Assembly: GCA_026129135.1 (NCBI GenBank)
Contig: JAHCIQ010000002.1
Span: 558,001-622,000, forward strand
Source: Cyanobacteria bacterium TGS_CYA1
GTDB lineage: Bacteria > Cyanobacteriota > Vampirovibrionia > Obscuribacterales > Obscuribacteraceae
Direction: 5' to 3'
Length of the DNA stretch: 64,000 nt
In this document: one piece after another, positions 18,103 through 25,682 of the stretch
How positions within the stretch are numbered: the stretch's first letter is position 1
Layout: each line of letters opens with the position of its first letter
Made by a program: the position numbers and the translations under genes
The notes under the pieces: generated by a model
Seen by the model: the letters and a program-made list of their open reading frames with translations, nothing else
What the model was told of the DNA's origin: nothing
Databases searched by the model: none

Positions 18103-19019
18103 TAGGGCAGATTCCCACTCATATTAGATGTTTGTCTCGCCAGTTTCTCAACAGAACTGGAAGCGCCGTTAACCCGCTGGACATGCCAGCCTCTACGGGC
18201 CAAGGCAAAAGCCAGGGCATCATACATCGTAGCCTTGGTTATGACGTTATCGAGCTCGATACCAAGGTGTACAACAGTTTGAGCAATTTGTGGTCTGATA
18301 CCACTAATGATGCACTGCGTGCCCATCAGTTTGGCGGCGGAAACTGTTTTAATTAAATGTTGAGCGGTTTGGGTGTCGACAGTGGGAACGCCCGAAATAT
18401 CGAGAATGGCCAACTTAGCGTTGGTGTCAACGATTTCTTGCAATAAATTCTCCATTATCGCCTGGGTGCGAGCACTGTCCAAAGTACCAATAATGGGAAC
18501 TGCAATAACGCCTTCCCACATTCGCATGACAGGTGTAGATAATTCGAGCAACTCTTGCTGTTGTCTGCGAATAACGTCTTCGCGACTCTGCTGATACACT
18601 TCGGTCGTGAACAAACCCAATTTATCCAAAAGCTCTGAAATAGTCCAAATTTCGTTTGCCAGTTCTTCACCTTTGAACTCTCTTTGCATCAAAGTGAAAA
18701 GAGGCTGCTTCAAAGAAAATACAAAAAGTGCAGTTTCGCTGGGGCTGAAACTTGCAAGTGCCCTGCTGCGGGACAATTCAGCCAAAAATCTTCTGACACC
18801 ATCCCACGCTTTGGATTGGTCAATGTCTTTCATTTCTCCAGACTGCACTGCAGTCTGAAACTGATTTAAAAACTCTTTGCACTGCTGTTTCAGAGTCGAC
18901 TCACTCAAGTGGTCGATTCTGTTTTGAAGCACTTTTTTCTGCTGCTTGACCCAATCTTCAAGCATTTCTTGTTCGTTCTTTTTAATGATTTCGGGGGTTT
19001 TAGTTACAGTACTTGGCAT
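18102..19019 (-). CDS. rsbR: RsbR-type stressosome sensor with RsbRD-like N-terminus
   Basis: Protein of 305 residues, first gene of the stressosome operon. The N-terminal helical domain (about 10-160) shows the RsbRD_N hallmark FSPSETALFVFSLKQPLF rather than the globin fold of RsbRA. The C-terminal STAS domain (about 170-290) has the loop DISGVPTVDT, whose Thr matches Thr205 of RsbRA, while the Thr171 position appears to be Ser (GTLDSART). The protein should form the turrets and scaffold of the complex and sense an unknown signal. The start is ATG 19019; the GTG one codon upstream is less likely. Confidence 0.92.
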   Translation of the reverse strand: MPSTVTKTPEIIKKNEQEMLEDWVKQQKKVLQNRIDHLSESTLKQQCKEFLNQFQTAVQSGEMKDIDQSKAWDGVRRFLAELSRSRALASFSPSETALFVFSLKQPLFTLMQREFKGEELANEIWTISELLDKLGLFTTEVYQQSREDVIRRQQQELLELSTPVMRMWEGVIAVPIIGTLDSARTQAIMENLLQEIVDTNAKLAILDISGVPTVDTQTAQHLIKTVSAAKLMGTQCIISGIRPQIAQTVVHLGIELDNVITKATMYDALAFALARRGWHVQRVNGASSSVEKLARQTSNMSGNLP

Positions 19020-19084
19020 CACTATTCGTCCACTAACTCCATAAAGTTTGAATAAGCATTATTATCATTACCCCATTTGGATTT

Positions 19085-19141
19085 AGTCCGATGGGCAATC
19101 CCGGACTTAGACTTTAGCATGACTACGTCGTGGTGATGCTA
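19085..19141. repeat. two adjacent stem-loops between lipoprotein gene and stressosome operon
   Basis: First stem AGTCCG/CGGACT (19085-19090 with 19102-19107, 11-base loop). Second, TAGCAT...ATGCTA (19115-19141), whose arms continue inward through AC and ACG pairs, giving a near-complete 27-base palindrome. They lie between the end of the lipoprotein gene and the start of rsbR, on the minus-strand path. They may terminate the former or regulate the latter; neither is followed by a strong T-run. Confidence 0.5.
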
Positions 19142-19178
19142 GTTCAAAAAACAAACCGAGAATAGCCGGTTTAAATCA

Positions 19179-19583
19179 TTACTGATTAGTTTTCAACTCT
19201 CTGCCAGCCTGATCTTGCGAATCTTTAGCCGCAGCGGCGTTTCTGTCCACAGTTTTCTTGGCATACTCCAGCTGTTTGTCTACATTATCTTTCTGCAAGT
19301 CAGCAACTTTTTTGATTTCATCCTTTTTATCATCAAGCGCTTCTTTTTGCATATCTAGATTTTTCTCTTGCAAATCAACTTCATTCAGTCTTGCTTTTGC
19401 ATTGGCGTCGATATTGTCCTTAAGCGAATCGGCATGGTTTTCGACCATTGTTTTTTGAATATCTTTTTGTCTGTCGATATCTGCTTTATTTTCTGAAACT
19501 TTGTTATCTACATTTGAACAACCTGCCATCGCCGCGGCAAGCCCGATTGATAAGAGTGCGCTGAAGCATTTTTTGAATAGCAT
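19179..19583 (-). CDS. small coiled-coil lipoprotein
   Basis: Predicted lipoprotein of 134 residues. ATG 19583 has GGGGA upstream and gives a signal peptide with lipobox AMAGC at about residue 21; longer starts break this. The mature part is highly charged helix with repeated Asp-Lys-Gln heptads (KEALDDKKDEIKKVADLQKD) resembling Lpp-like or apolipoprotein-type helices. It may be an envelope spacer or stress lipoprotein. It lies upstream of the stressosome operon on the same strand, but two stem-loops separate them. Confidence 0.75.
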   Translation of the reverse strand: MLFKKCFSALLSIGLAAAMAGCSNVDNKVSENKADIDRQKDIQKTMVENHADSLKDNIDANAKARLNEVDLQEKNLDMQKEALDDKKDEIKKVADLQKDNVDKQLEYAKKTVDRNAAAAKDSQDQAGRELKTNQ

Positions 19584-19684
19584 CGATAAATCCCCTGTTT
19601 TCCCTTCCGTTATTGACCTAGCACATCTAACCAAGGCGAATGCTATGCAAAAGTCAGCGGGTGGCACGTATAGAGGATTGAATA

Positions 19685-20119
19685 ATGGGATGGTTTACAG
19701 GATTTTCAAATAAAGTGGCGAAAGCAGTAGGTCAACCTACCGCGTTCATGATCGCTCTATTCGTAGTAATAGTATGGGCAATTTGCGGGCCTTTGTTTGG
19801 TTTTAGCGATACCTGGCAACTTGTTATAAATACCGGAACCACAATTATCACCTTTTTAATGGTCTTTTTAATTCAAAATACTCAGAACCGAGATACAGAG
19901 GCAATTCACTTGAAGTTGGATGAGCTCATTAGATCGCACCGTCCAGCCAAAAATAGTTACATCAGCCTGGAAGATTTATCGATTGAAGAAATGGACAAAC
20001 TTAAAAAACTTTTCGACGATGTCAAAAAAGAGTGTCGAGAAGTCGATGAAATCGAAGACGAAATAGATCAAAGCGTAAACAGAATTGAGAAAGAAAAGAA
20101 AGAACGAAAAGCGAGTTAA
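19685..20119 (+). CDS. low-affinity iron permease family protein
   Basis: Membrane protein of 144 residues. The segment from AVGQPTAFMIALFVVIVWA through NTGTTIITFLMVFLIQNTQNRD to EAIHLKLDELIR is characteristic of the low-affinity iron permease (PF04120) family, with two membrane helices and a cytoplasmic helical tail rich in Glu and Lys. Bacterial members have not been firmly shown to move iron, so the name is a family label. The start ATG is 102 bases from the divergent lipoprotein gene. Confidence 0.88.
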   Translation: MGWFTGFSNKVAKAVGQPTAFMIALFVVIVWAICGPLFGFSDTWQLVINTGTTIITFLMVFLIQNTQNRDTEAIHLKLDELIRSHRPAKNSYISLEDLSIEEMDKLKKLFDDVKKECREVDEIEDEIDQSVNRIEKEKKERKAS

Positions 20120-20131
20120 GCAACCAATCTA

Positions 20132-20512
20132 CTATGACTGGTATGACTCGGTTGAAACTTCGTAATTGAGCTCTCGCCAACCTCGTATTCCGCCTGCCAT
20201 GGATAAAACTCTGGTGTAACCCATTTTTTGCAGATTCACCGCCGATAGTGCCGAGCGGTAACCACCACCACAGTAAAGAACTATTTTTTGATCCTTGTCT
20301 GGAATTTCTTTTTCGATATCACGCTCGATAATTCCGCGTCCCATATGTTTTGCACCGGGCAAATGATCTTTCAGCCACTCATTGTCTTCTCGCACATCAA
20401 TAAGCACAAAGTCCGGATTTTTCAGCGATGCATGCACATCTTGAGCGCTTACTTCGCTCACTTGATCCAAAATTCCTTCAACCAATTTGACGAATCCTGG
20501 TGAATGCTCCAT
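20132..20512 (-). CDS. single-domain rhodanese-like sulfurtransferase
   Basis: Protein of 126 residues with one rhodanese domain. It retains LIDVREDNEWLKDHLPGA and the active-site loop YCGGGYRS with catalytic Cys, so it can form a persulfide. The start ATG 20512 has GAGG upstream. No signal peptide is seen. It could act with the double-rhodanese MBL protein 6 kb away, but no direct link is visible. Confidence 0.88.
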   Translation of the reverse strand: MEHSPGFVKLVEGILDQVSEVSAQDVHASLKNPDFVLIDVREDNEWLKDHLPGAKHMGRGIIERDIEKEIPDKDQKIVLYCGGGYRSALSAVNLQKMGYTRVLSMAGGIRGWRELNYEVSTESYQS

Positions 20513-20593
20513 TGTCTGTGTCCTCTATTAGTACTTCGCAATTATGATAAACTATCCACCTCTATCACACCCATGTCGCCGGGAGATTTTTGC

Positions 20594-21436
20594 ATGCTTT
20601 ACAAACCCAGTAAAAACATAGTGAACCTACTTGGGGTCGACGTTCCCGAACCTCGCACCATTATAGATTTTTTGGGTTTCGAAACACATGTCAAGCAAAT
20701 CCGCGATAAGCGCGGAATTCAAATCTGGCCTGGCTGGTACGAACACGCTTCTTATTACATGACTGACATTCAGTCCGACAAATTATTTGGACCTGGCGAT
20801 GAGATTCCAATACCATCATGGATCAAAGCTCCCGACTACGAGTTTGAAATTGCTCTTTATGTAACGGCAAAAGGGATGCCAAAAACTGAAGCAGAAGCTC
20901 TCAAATTCATTAAAGAAAACTGCTATGTGACAATCCTCAACGACTGGTCAGCACGCGATGTGCAAATGAAAGACATGCAAGGTCTGGGTCCTTCTAACAG
21001 CAAATTCATCATCGGCAACAGCATCGGACCAAAATTGATCAAAGCCAATGAGCTTGAAATGGACGAAAACGGTCTTTTCAAATTCGATATGATTCTAAAA
21101 ATAAACGGTGAAGAGCGCAGCCGCTCTAATTATCAAACTCTGTATCACACCAATCCCAACAGTAATCAAAAAGCAGCCTGGAGCTTCCCAAGATTGATTT
21201 CATGGCTTGCTGGTCAAAATATCGCCGTTGAGCCTGGTTATCTACTTGGCTCTGGCACCGTAGGCAATGGCTGCATTGCGGAGCACTCAGCAAAGATGGA
21301 TCCAAACACTGGAAAAGAATTGGAACCAGCAAAATTGCCATGGCTTAAAGACGGCGATGTTGTGACTCTAGAAGTACCTGAAATTGGCGTTCTTGAAAAC
21401 AAAGTAAAAATCAAAGAGCTAGCATCGGTTAAATAG
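20594..21436 (+). CDS. fumarylacetoacetate hydrolase family protein
   Basis: FAH-fold enzyme of 280 residues. ATG 20594 is preceded by GGGAG at eight bases and is preferred over upstream codons. Family signatures are YEFEIALYV, the NDWSARDVQ segment and GPSNSKFIIGNSIGP, with metal-binding acidic residues in the expected places. Members cleave carbon-carbon bonds of beta-diketones or act as oxaloacetate decarboxylase or isomerase. The tryptophan dioxygenase at 51504 is too far away to imply a shared pathway. Substrate not assignable. Confidence 0.85.
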   Translation: MLYKPSKNIVNLLGVDVPEPRTIIDFLGFETHVKQIRDKRGIQIWPGWYEHASYYMTDIQSDKLFGPGDEIPIPSWIKAPDYEFEIALYVTAKGMPKTEAEALKFIKENCYVTILNDWSARDVQMKDMQGLGPSNSKFIIGNSIGPKLIKANELEMDENGLFKFDMILKINGEERSRSNYQTLYHTNPNSNQKAAWSFPRLISWLAGQNIAVEPGYLLGSGTVGNGCIAEHSAKMDPNTGKELEPAKLPWLKDGDVVTLEVPEIGVLENKVKIKELASVK

Positions 21437-21515
21437 CCAAACCAGATTCACCACATGCGGTGCGCGAGTTTTGCTGCGATTAAATCGTTTTCGTGGCCAA
21501 CGTTGTCGGTTTGGG

Positions 21516-22040
21516 TCATTGTAATTTTTCAAGCACCGCTTTTGCTTCGTCAACATGTTTTTTCGAATCCAGTTGAGAGCTGAAAACGTGTCTGCATACG
21601 CCTTCTTTATCGATTACAAAAGTGACTCGACCTGGCATCATCATTGCGGTCTTAGGTACGCCCCAGGCCTTGCGCAATTCGCCTTTTTCGTCGCTCAAAA
21701 GAATGAAAGGAAGTTTGTGGTCGGCGATGAATTCTTTATGCGATTCAACCGAATCGCCACTAACACCAATAACTTCGGCTCCCATTTTTTGAAATTCTTC
21801 ATAAGCATCACGAAAAGAACACGATTCTTTTGTACATATCGGTGTGTTATCTTTCGGGTAAAAATAAACAACAACATTCTTTTTGCCTTTGTAGTCAGAC
21901 AATTTGACAATTTTTCCATCTTGATTCTTAAGTGAAAAATCAGGTGCCTTTTCGTTCATTGGAAGACATTCTTTATCTTTGGCAAAAGCGTATGACGTGG
22001 ATAAAATTAGGGCTGCCACCAGCAATAGACGTTTAAACAC
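21516..22040 (-). CDS. exported peroxiredoxin (BCP/PrxQ type)
   Basis: Thiol peroxidase of 174 residues with a signal peptide (about residues 1-20), thus acting in the periplasm. The start GTG 22040 is chosen because GGAGG lies five bases upstream. The catalytic segment YPKDNTPICTKESCSFRD holds the peroxidatic Cys in PICT and the resolving Cys five residues later, the PrxQ pattern. It reduces peroxides using an unidentified thiol donor. It is divergent from the C39-like peptidase gene. Confidence 0.92.
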   Translation of the reverse strand: MFKRLLLVAALILSTSYAFAKDKECLPMNEKAPDFSLKNQDGKIVKLSDYKGKKNVVVYFYPKDNTPICTKESCSFRDAYEEFQKMGAEVIGVSGDSVESHKEFIADHKLPFILLSDEKGELRKAWGVPKTAMMMPGRVTFVIDKEGVCRHVFSSQLDSKKHVDEAKAVLEKLQ

Positions 22041-22105
22041 ATTGACCTCCAATTGATAAAGCAAAAAACCAATAGTAACATCTGGCGGAATGGTAAAATT
22101 CGCAT

Positions 22106-22699
22106 ATGCGAAAAATCCTTCTATTTGCAGCCCTAGCGCTCACTTGCGGCGAATCAGCCCTGGCGAACGAAAACCTGATTAAAATTCCGCTTACAAGACA
22201 GGCAACAGATTACACCTGTGGAGCCGCTGCCATGCAATCGATGCTTGGCTATTATGGCGAAGATCTGAATGAAAGCGAACTTGCCAAAATTCTCAAAACA
22301 AACGATCAAGAAGGAACCGACTACAACGAAATTGTCGCGCTTGCAAAGGAAAAAGGTTATTCAGTCAATGTATTCAAAGACATGACTTTGAAAGATCTAA
22401 AAAAACAACTAGACAGAAAAACACCAGTTTTATGCTTGATTCAAGCCTGGGCCACAAAAAAAATAGATTATAAAACCGACTGGAACGATGGCCACTATGT
22501 AGTTGCCATCGGTTATGACAAGAACAAAATTTACTTCATGGACCCATCGACCCTGGGGAATTATACATACATAGACCAGAAAGGGTTCTTGAAGAGATGG
22601 CACGACAAAAATTCAAAAGAAACTTTGAATCATTTCGGTTTAACAATCAAGAAAAAGAAAACAGCTTACAAACAAGAAGAAATCAAATTCATGCCCTAA
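22106..22699 (+). CDS. secreted C39-like cysteine peptidase
   Basis: Exported papain-fold protein of 197 residues with a short signal peptide (about residues 1-20). Catalytic Cys is in YTCGAAAMQSML, His in DGHYVVAIGYD and Asp in YFMDPST, the C39 order. Unlike bacteriocin-processing C39 domains it is not fused to an ABC transporter and none is nearby, so it is probably a free periplasmic peptidase. It abuts the stop of the CpaF-like gene exactly (22699/22700), tail to tail. Confidence 0.87.
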   Translation: MRKILLFAALALTCGESALANENLIKIPLTRQATDYTCGAAAMQSMLGYYGEDLNESELAKILKTNDQEGTDYNEIVALAKEKGYSVNVFKDMTLKDLKKQLDRKTPVLCLIQAWATKKIDYKTDWNDGHYVVAIGYDKNKIYFMDPSTLGNYTYIDQKGFLKRWHDKNSKETLNHFGLTIKKKKTAYKQEEIKFMP

Positions 22700-23212
22700 T
22701 CAGACATTGACGCGAACACGCAATGTTGGCGCAGTTTGACCTTCGATCGAAGTGAAAACAATTAACATTCCATTGTCGAAAGTAATGGTTTCTATTGGAT
22801 TTTCAGGCGACAAGCGAAGGTTGTTCTTGGTCAATATACGCTCGACAATTTTAAGGTAATGTTCGAGACTCTCGAATACTACTTCGCTAGGACCCATTTT
22901 TTCTTGCCTGGCTGTTCGAATCAAAACTTTATCGTAATTGGACACAAAAATTTCGCGCAAAGAAGGATCGCGCAAAATCGCCCCTAAAGGACCGAAGCCA
23001 AACACTTCATCAAGAAGATCTTGCAACAAAGCCCCGCGCTCGAACATGGTCAAAGACTCTTCTTCTGCAAGAGAAAAAGAATTGACTTTTTCTCTGATTT
23101 GCATTGCACTGGGCTCGCTTTCAAAAGAAGAAAGCAAAGCTGTTTTATATCGCAATACGAGCTTTCTGTTTATGTTTGAATTGGAATTGGGATTATTATC
23201 TGGATTGAGCAT
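22700..23212 (-). CDS. stand-alone CpaF/TadA N-terminal domain, ATPase domain absent
   Basis: Protein of 170 residues that matches only the N-terminal domain of CpaF-type secretion ATPases: helical start, DLLDEVFGFGPLGAILRDPSLREIFVSN, then strand-rich region ending at APTLRVRVNV, which aligns with the last strand before the ATPase core. There is no Walker A or B sequence. The following bases belong to the convergent peptidase gene, so no ATPase remnant is left. It could be an adapter that binds a secretion partner or a decayed gene. It is last in a minus-strand cluster with two unknown genes and a TPR protein. Confidence 0.75.
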   Translation of the reverse strand: MLNPDNNPNSNSNINRKLVLRYKTALLSSFESEPSAMQIREKVNSFSLAEEESLTMFERGALLQDLLDEVFGFGPLGAILRDPSLREIFVSNYDKVLIRTARQEKMGPSEVVFESLEHYLKIVERILTKNNLRLSPENPIETITFDNGMLIVFTSIEGQTAPTLRVRVNV

Positions 23213-23237
23213 AGAATCGCCATAGTCTGTAATCTCA

Positions 23238-23771
23238 TTATAGACGAATCCCGCAAGCAGGAATTATGGCTTCTTTTATGACCTGGCGAGAATAAGGCCA
23301 AACGGCACTTCCAGTATAAGTGTAGCCGGTCCAGTAGTGCACTTCATTTGCCGAAAGATTAACGAGCACTGGATAATAATGGAAGCCATGACTCCAGTTT
23401 TTCAGATGATGCTTCCAGAGCAAATGACCTTTCTCGACATACTCTACAGACTCATCAAAAGCCATGTCGCAAGCGATTACAGGCACCATGGCAAACGAGC
23501 TGAACCATTGTAATGGACCAGAAGAAAATGCACGTTTAGAATAAGCGATGCCATCCTCGAACAGCCTGACGAAATCTTCCTTTTTAGGCTCACTGACATA
23601 ATCTACACAAAGATGGACAGGTACACGAACCAGACTCCAGCGAATTTTTGTAGCAAATAATGCAAGCTCGCGCTCTGGTGAAACATGCACCTGACGCCAG
23701 ACTTTGTAATCTTGCTCAGTCAATTTTTGATCGAGCTTTTGCACAAAATAATTGTATTTGCTAATAGCCAT
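23238..23771 (-). CDS. protein of unknown function, aromatic-rich
   Basis: Protein of 177 residues from ATG 23771 (a longer form would start upstream inside the neighbouring gene). It overlaps the preceding gene by 11 bases, which suggests coupling. It contains many His, Trp and Tyr residues, for example HHLKNWSHGFHYYPVL near the C-terminus, and a moderately hydrophobic middle (FSSFAMVPVIACDMAF) but no clear signal peptide. I do not recognise a family. It is followed 25 bases later by the CpaF-like gene. Confidence 0.6.
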   Translation of the reverse strand: MAISKYNYFVQKLDQKLTEQDYKVWRQVHVSPERELALFATKIRWSLVRVPVHLCVDYVSEPKKEDFVRLFEDGIAYSKRAFSSGPLQWFSSFAMVPVIACDMAFDESVEYVEKGHLLWKHHLKNWSHGFHYYPVLVNLSANEVHYWTGYTYTGSAVWPYSRQVIKEAIIPACGIRL

Positions 23772-24369
23772 AGTCTGAATTACTTTGATACCTGGCGTAA
23801 CCACCATAAGAAAGTGGTTGCTGCGATGGAAATTGCGACTTTCTCGCCGCCATCTGTTTGGAGCGCGCCTGTTGAGCGTTGGGATGGACCATAAGTGGAT
23901 TATATGCCAAATGCTGCGAAAGCAAAATGCGAATGTTCGCCACTACTTTTAGTGCCCCGCCCGGAAAATTTCGCCCATAAAACGTATGTTGCGTCTTTCC
24001 TTCAAAAAATCTTCCACCTGGCTCGGAGACTATCATTCCCTCATAAAGATCGCCTGACATTTTGTGGCTGCCGTCTGGATTTTGATAAATCACATTGCCC
24101 TTGAGCAGTATTCCATCTCCGATACCTGCAGGCACCGGACACCACTGAATCCACTGCGCGCGCAGCCTACCAACCAGAACTTGTACGTTTTGTGAGCCAA
24201 ACATCCAGGGTCCAGAATAACTTTTGCAAGCCGCGTTCAGGTCAACGAATCGTCTACCGGTTTTGGCTTCTGCTTTCAAATAGCTGGTTGCCGGATGGAC
24301 GTAGACCGGGTCCTGCACTCTGGGTAAGTCGGCGTAGATATTGTCTTTGACTTCGGCTTCTAACTGCAT
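23761..24369 (-). CDS. protein of unknown function
   Basis: Protein of 202 residues starting at ATG 24369, which shares one base with the stop of the upstream TPR gene (TGATG), so the two are translationally coupled. It has a folded part with strands (VQVLVGRLRAQWIQWCP, GILLKGNVIYQNPDG, GGRFFEGKTQHTFYG) and a polar C-terminal tail rich in Gln, Ser and Tyr. No signal peptide. Family not recognised; the strand-rich core could be a beta-barrel or carbohydrate-binding-like fold, which I cannot test. Confidence 0.6.
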   Translation of the reverse strand: MQLEAEVKDNIYADLPRVQDPVYVHPATSYLKAEAKTGRRFVDLNAACKSYSGPWMFGSQNVQVLVGRLRAQWIQWCPVPAGIGDGILLKGNVIYQNPDGSHKMSGDLYEGMIVSEPGGRFFEGKTQHTFYGRNFPGGALKVVANIRILLSQHLAYNPLMVHPNAQQARSKQMAARKSQFPSQQPLSYGGYARYQSNSDYGY

Positions 24370-25577
24370 CAGGGCTGGTCTCCCTTTGGTGAATGCGACT
24401 TGTGATGCGGTTTGAACACGTGCAAGTATTCGTGGGCGATATGATGACTCTCTTCTTTTCGCCCAAGTGATTCGAGCATGAGCGAGTAAGAATGCGGCAG
24501 TGAGTACAAGCCTCGTTTTTCATGCTTCGATAGCTTTTGATAGTGCTCGAGCGCCTTTTTGTAATTTTCTTCCGCTTTGACAAATTGTTTCTGCAGTCGA
24601 TAAAAGTTAGCAAGCTCAGCGTTGCATTCGCATATTTTCAGCTCGTCTCGAGGATTGGAGCCATTCGCGCGAGCGAGCGCCTTTTGATAAAGGCTCAAAG
24701 CCTCGCTCGTCTTGCCGATTTTTGATTTTGCATGGGCAAGATTGAGCAAATGAATGACCGTATCGAAATGAGTCTCCCCCTTGAGCGATTCTTGCAAAGA
24801 AAGAGCCTTTTCGTTATATCGAATTGCACTTTGATGGTCTTCTAAAGCCGAATGGCACAAAGCCGAATAATGCAATGCTCGCACTAGTTCTTCGTGAGCA
24901 CCAGTCCCGCAAGCCTCGAAGATTTTTTCTGCTCTTTCAAAAAATTCAAGTGCTTTCTTGGGTTCGTTGCACTTGTAATACATGCCGCCAAGATTGAATA
25001 AATCCTGACCGCTTTCAATATGATTTTCGCCGCCCAATTTCTTATCGATTTCGTAGGCTTCAAGGTAAAGTGGTTCGGCGTCAGTTGGACGCCTGGCTTC
25101 ACTGTACAAATTAGCCAGATTGGTCAAAGTAAGGGCAAGTGAACTCGTATCTGGACAGACTTTGCGTTTTTTCTCCACGCATTCTTTGTAGAGCGACTCG
25201 GCTTCCTCTTCTTTTTTCAGCTTGTGCTTGACCAGAGCCAGATTAGAAAGGGTTTGAAGCGTGCTCAAATCTGTCTCGTTTTTCTGTCGTTGAATCGAAA
25301 GACATTGAGTCAAAAGCGGCTCGGCTTCCTCGTATTGCTTGCGTATTATTAGCTGCATTGCAAACTCTTTGAGAATCTGAGCCCGATCGCCCGGCGTTTT
25401 TGCTTCAATGACCGACTGGCGATACGCTTTTTGCATCGCTTGCCAATCATCACCTTTTTTCAAGTCGGCTTCAACCTGGGCAAATACAGGCATGAGACAC
25501 GAAACCAGAAGGCTTGTGCTGCAAATGGAGATAATTGATAAGGCAGGTCTGTTTTTTGGAGTCATAGTGGTTTTCAT
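24369..25577 (-). CDS. secreted TPR-repeat protein
   Basis: Exported protein of 402 residues. A signal peptide (residues 1-33, ending in FAQ) is followed by 8-9 tetratricopeptide repeats such as SLALTLTNLANLYSEARRPT and ALHYSALCHSALEDHQSAIR, typical of kinesin-light-chain-like TPRs. It probably holds a partner outside the cytoplasm. It heads a minus-strand cluster with two unknown proteins and a CpaF N-terminal domain protein. Start chosen at ATG 25577; TTG 25586 and ATG 25565 are alternatives. Confidence 0.85.
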   Translation of the reverse strand: MKTTMTPKNRPALSIISICSTSLLVSCLMPVFAQVEADLKKGDDWQAMQKAYRQSVIEAKTPGDRAQILKEFAMQLIIRKQYEEAEPLLTQCLSIQRQKNETDLSTLQTLSNLALVKHKLKKEEEAESLYKECVEKKRKVCPDTSSLALTLTNLANLYSEARRPTDAEPLYLEAYEIDKKLGGENHIESGQDLFNLGGMYYKCNEPKKALEFFERAEKIFEACGTGAHEELVRALHYSALCHSALEDHQSAIRYNEKALSLQESLKGETHFDTVIHLLNLAHAKSKIGKTSEALSLYQKALARANGSNPRDELKICECNAELANFYRLQKQFVKAEENYKKALEHYQKLSKHEKRGLYSLPHSYSLMLESLGRKEESHHIAHEYLHVFKPHHKSHSPKGDQP

Positions 25578-25682
25578 CAGTCGCAAAAGTTTACCAAAAA
25601 ACTTTACTTAGAAGAGAGAGTAAAGCTTATGACTTTATGGGTATGGATGAGATACGCTTGGTCTAATTCAGGGGATTTTTAA

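Noticed and set aside
22106-22699. Bacteriocin-processing C39 peptidase/ABC transporter
   Set aside because: No transporter domain or bacteriocin precursor gene is nearby; the protein is a short secreted enzyme.
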